This document shows, one piece after another, positions 63,285-64,000 of a DNA stretch of 64,000 nucleotides. Position 1 is the first letter of the stretch, and every line of letters begins with the position of its first letter. The notes beneath the pieces are model-generated. The model was not told the DNA's origin, made no database searches, and worked only from the letters and a program-made list of their open reading frames with translations. Position numbers and translations under genes: made by a program. Source of the DNA: Nocardia wallacei (GTDB taxonomy: Bacteria > Actinomycetota > Actinomycetes > Mycobacteriales > Mycobacteriaceae); the NCBI RefSeq assembly GCF_014466955.1, contig NZ_AP023396.1:3410001-3474000 (forward strand), given 5' to 3'.

Positions 63285-64000
63285 TCAGGCCACCGGCCCG
63301 GTATCCGCACAGGAGACGGTGGCGAAGGCCGCCCACAGGATCGGCGAGTGCTCGACGGCCCCGGTTTCGCGCCAGGCGGTCAGGCGTTCGCGCTGCCAGG
63401 TCGACAGGGCGGTGATCGGGTCCGGTCGTTCGTGGGCGGCGTCGACCGCGCAGACGACATCCTGCAGCGGGGTCGCGGCGGCGGCGCCGGCGAGCCGCTG
63501 GAAGGCCAGGTCCGTGGGGAGCGCCCAGCGCGTCGCGGTGACGAGTTCGGCGCCGCCGCTGATCATGGCGGCGACCAGACCCAGGGCCTCGGTGAAGCGC
63601 AGGTCGCCGCCGCTCTCGCAGGCGATCAGGGCGACGCGGCTTGGTATGGGCCACAAGTGTTGTCCCGCAACGGGTTCGGCGGCAAGCGTGTGCGTGCCGA
63701 GCAGGAGATCCTTCGCCGACAGCGGCCGGTGGCCGCGCAGCGGTCGGGCGAAGCCGGTGGTGTCGGCGGTGCAGGCGAGGTGCAGTGCGGCGTTCTCGCT
63801 GCGGCCGGATTCCGGTGCTTCGGCGGTGACGTGACCGACGTAGAGCAGCCGGGCGGCCCCGTCGCGCAGCAGTGCGCCGAGCCGTTCGCGATCGAGATCG
63901 GTGCGGCGGAAGGCTTCCGGCGCCGCGTCGACCGCCGGCCGGAAGCGCTGCTGCGCAAGGTATTCGGTGACCCGCTCGGCCAGCGGCATGGCCGGGTCGG
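63285..64000 (-). CDS. CHAT-domain protein, C-terminal part (5' end outside window)
   Basis: At least 235 residues of a caspase-fold CHAT protein; the frame is still open at the window edge, so the N-terminus is missing. The likely dyad is His in [11 protein letters not shown] and Cys in [12 protein letters not shown]. The following segment ([27 protein letters not shown]) matches the CHAT core. Such domains are proteases or signalling parts, some in defence or conflict systems. No gasdermin-like or other partner gene is visible to the left, and the right side cannot be seen. Confidence 0.75.
   Translation of the reverse strand, partial: DPAMPLAERVTEYLAQQRFRPAVDAAPEAFRRTDLDRERLGALLRDGAARLLYVGHVTAEAPESGRSENAALHLACTADTTGFARPLRGHRPLSAKDLLLGTHTLAAEPVAGQHLWPIPSRVALIACESGGDLRFTEALGLVAAMISGGAELVTATRWALPTDLAFQRLAGAAAATPLQDVVCAVDAAHERPDPITALSTWQRERLTAWRETGAVEHSPILWAAFATVSCADTGPVA

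Noticed and set aside
61538..63310. A longer frame joining the sigma factor with upstream sequence (590 codons)
   Set aside because: It runs through the DGPF gene in another phase; the sigma factor's conserved N-terminus and the ATGA overlap fix the start at 62770.
1..64000. tRNA, rRNA, insertion sequence, prophage or integrase
   Set aside because: No such sequence or protein was recognised on either strand by reading; a tRNAscan or ISfinder search was not possible.

Overview
The window is high-GC DNA with actinobacterial gene style: GTG starts, ATGA stop/start overlaps, a PknB-type kinase, SAM-dependent methyltransferases of the DUF574 type, MbtH plus giant NRPS genes, and an ECF42-type sigma factor. 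A Nocardia-like (mycolic-acid actinomycete) chromosome is the best guess. This is inferred from gene content and not proven by any marker.

Two nonribosomal peptide synthetases dominate. NRPS1 (window start to 10069, 5' end missing) reads ...A-T-E / C-A-T / C-A-nMT-T-TE. It is followed by a palindromic control region, a DrrAB-type ABC exporter (10277-11814), and two overlapping flavoenzyme genes (12186-14728). NRPS2 (33614-60658, 9,014 residues) is preceded by an MbtH-like gene (33312-33509) with a recognisable promoter. It holds six modules: four C-A-T-E, one C-A-T and one C-A-nMT-T-TE. The expected product is a hexapeptide with four D residues, one L residue and a C-terminal N-methyl residue. 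The fourth A domain carries the threonine code. The two NRPSs end in the same domain order, and each has an N-methyltransferase inside its last A domain. The E domains of modules 3 and 4 of NRPS2 carry different tandem-repeat expansions at the same structural site.

Between the NRPSs (14.7-33.0 kb) lies a mixed region. It holds a WGxxGxxG-type small surface protein, a Ser/Thr kinase and two YfhO-like polytopic membrane paralogs (16707-18956 and 30084-32372). It also holds a MarR regulator and a TetR regulator divergent from a SnoaL-like/hydrolase operon with duplicated operator-like repeats. Further along are a patatin-like protein, a Pro-rich membrane protein, a two-component system facing a TAXI-type binding lipoprotein, an ABM monooxygenase, a decayed dihydrofolate-reductase-like gene, a secreted protein, a DUF574 methyltransferase with a membrane protein, and a second methyltransferase next to the second YfhO gene.

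After NRPS2 comes a leftward operon joined by ATGA overlaps: DGPF/YCII protein, ECF42-like sigma factor, then a carboxymuconolactone decarboxylase/AhpD-like protein. A CHAT-fold protein runs off the right edge. No rRNA, tRNA, CRISPR array, transposase or phage gene was seen.
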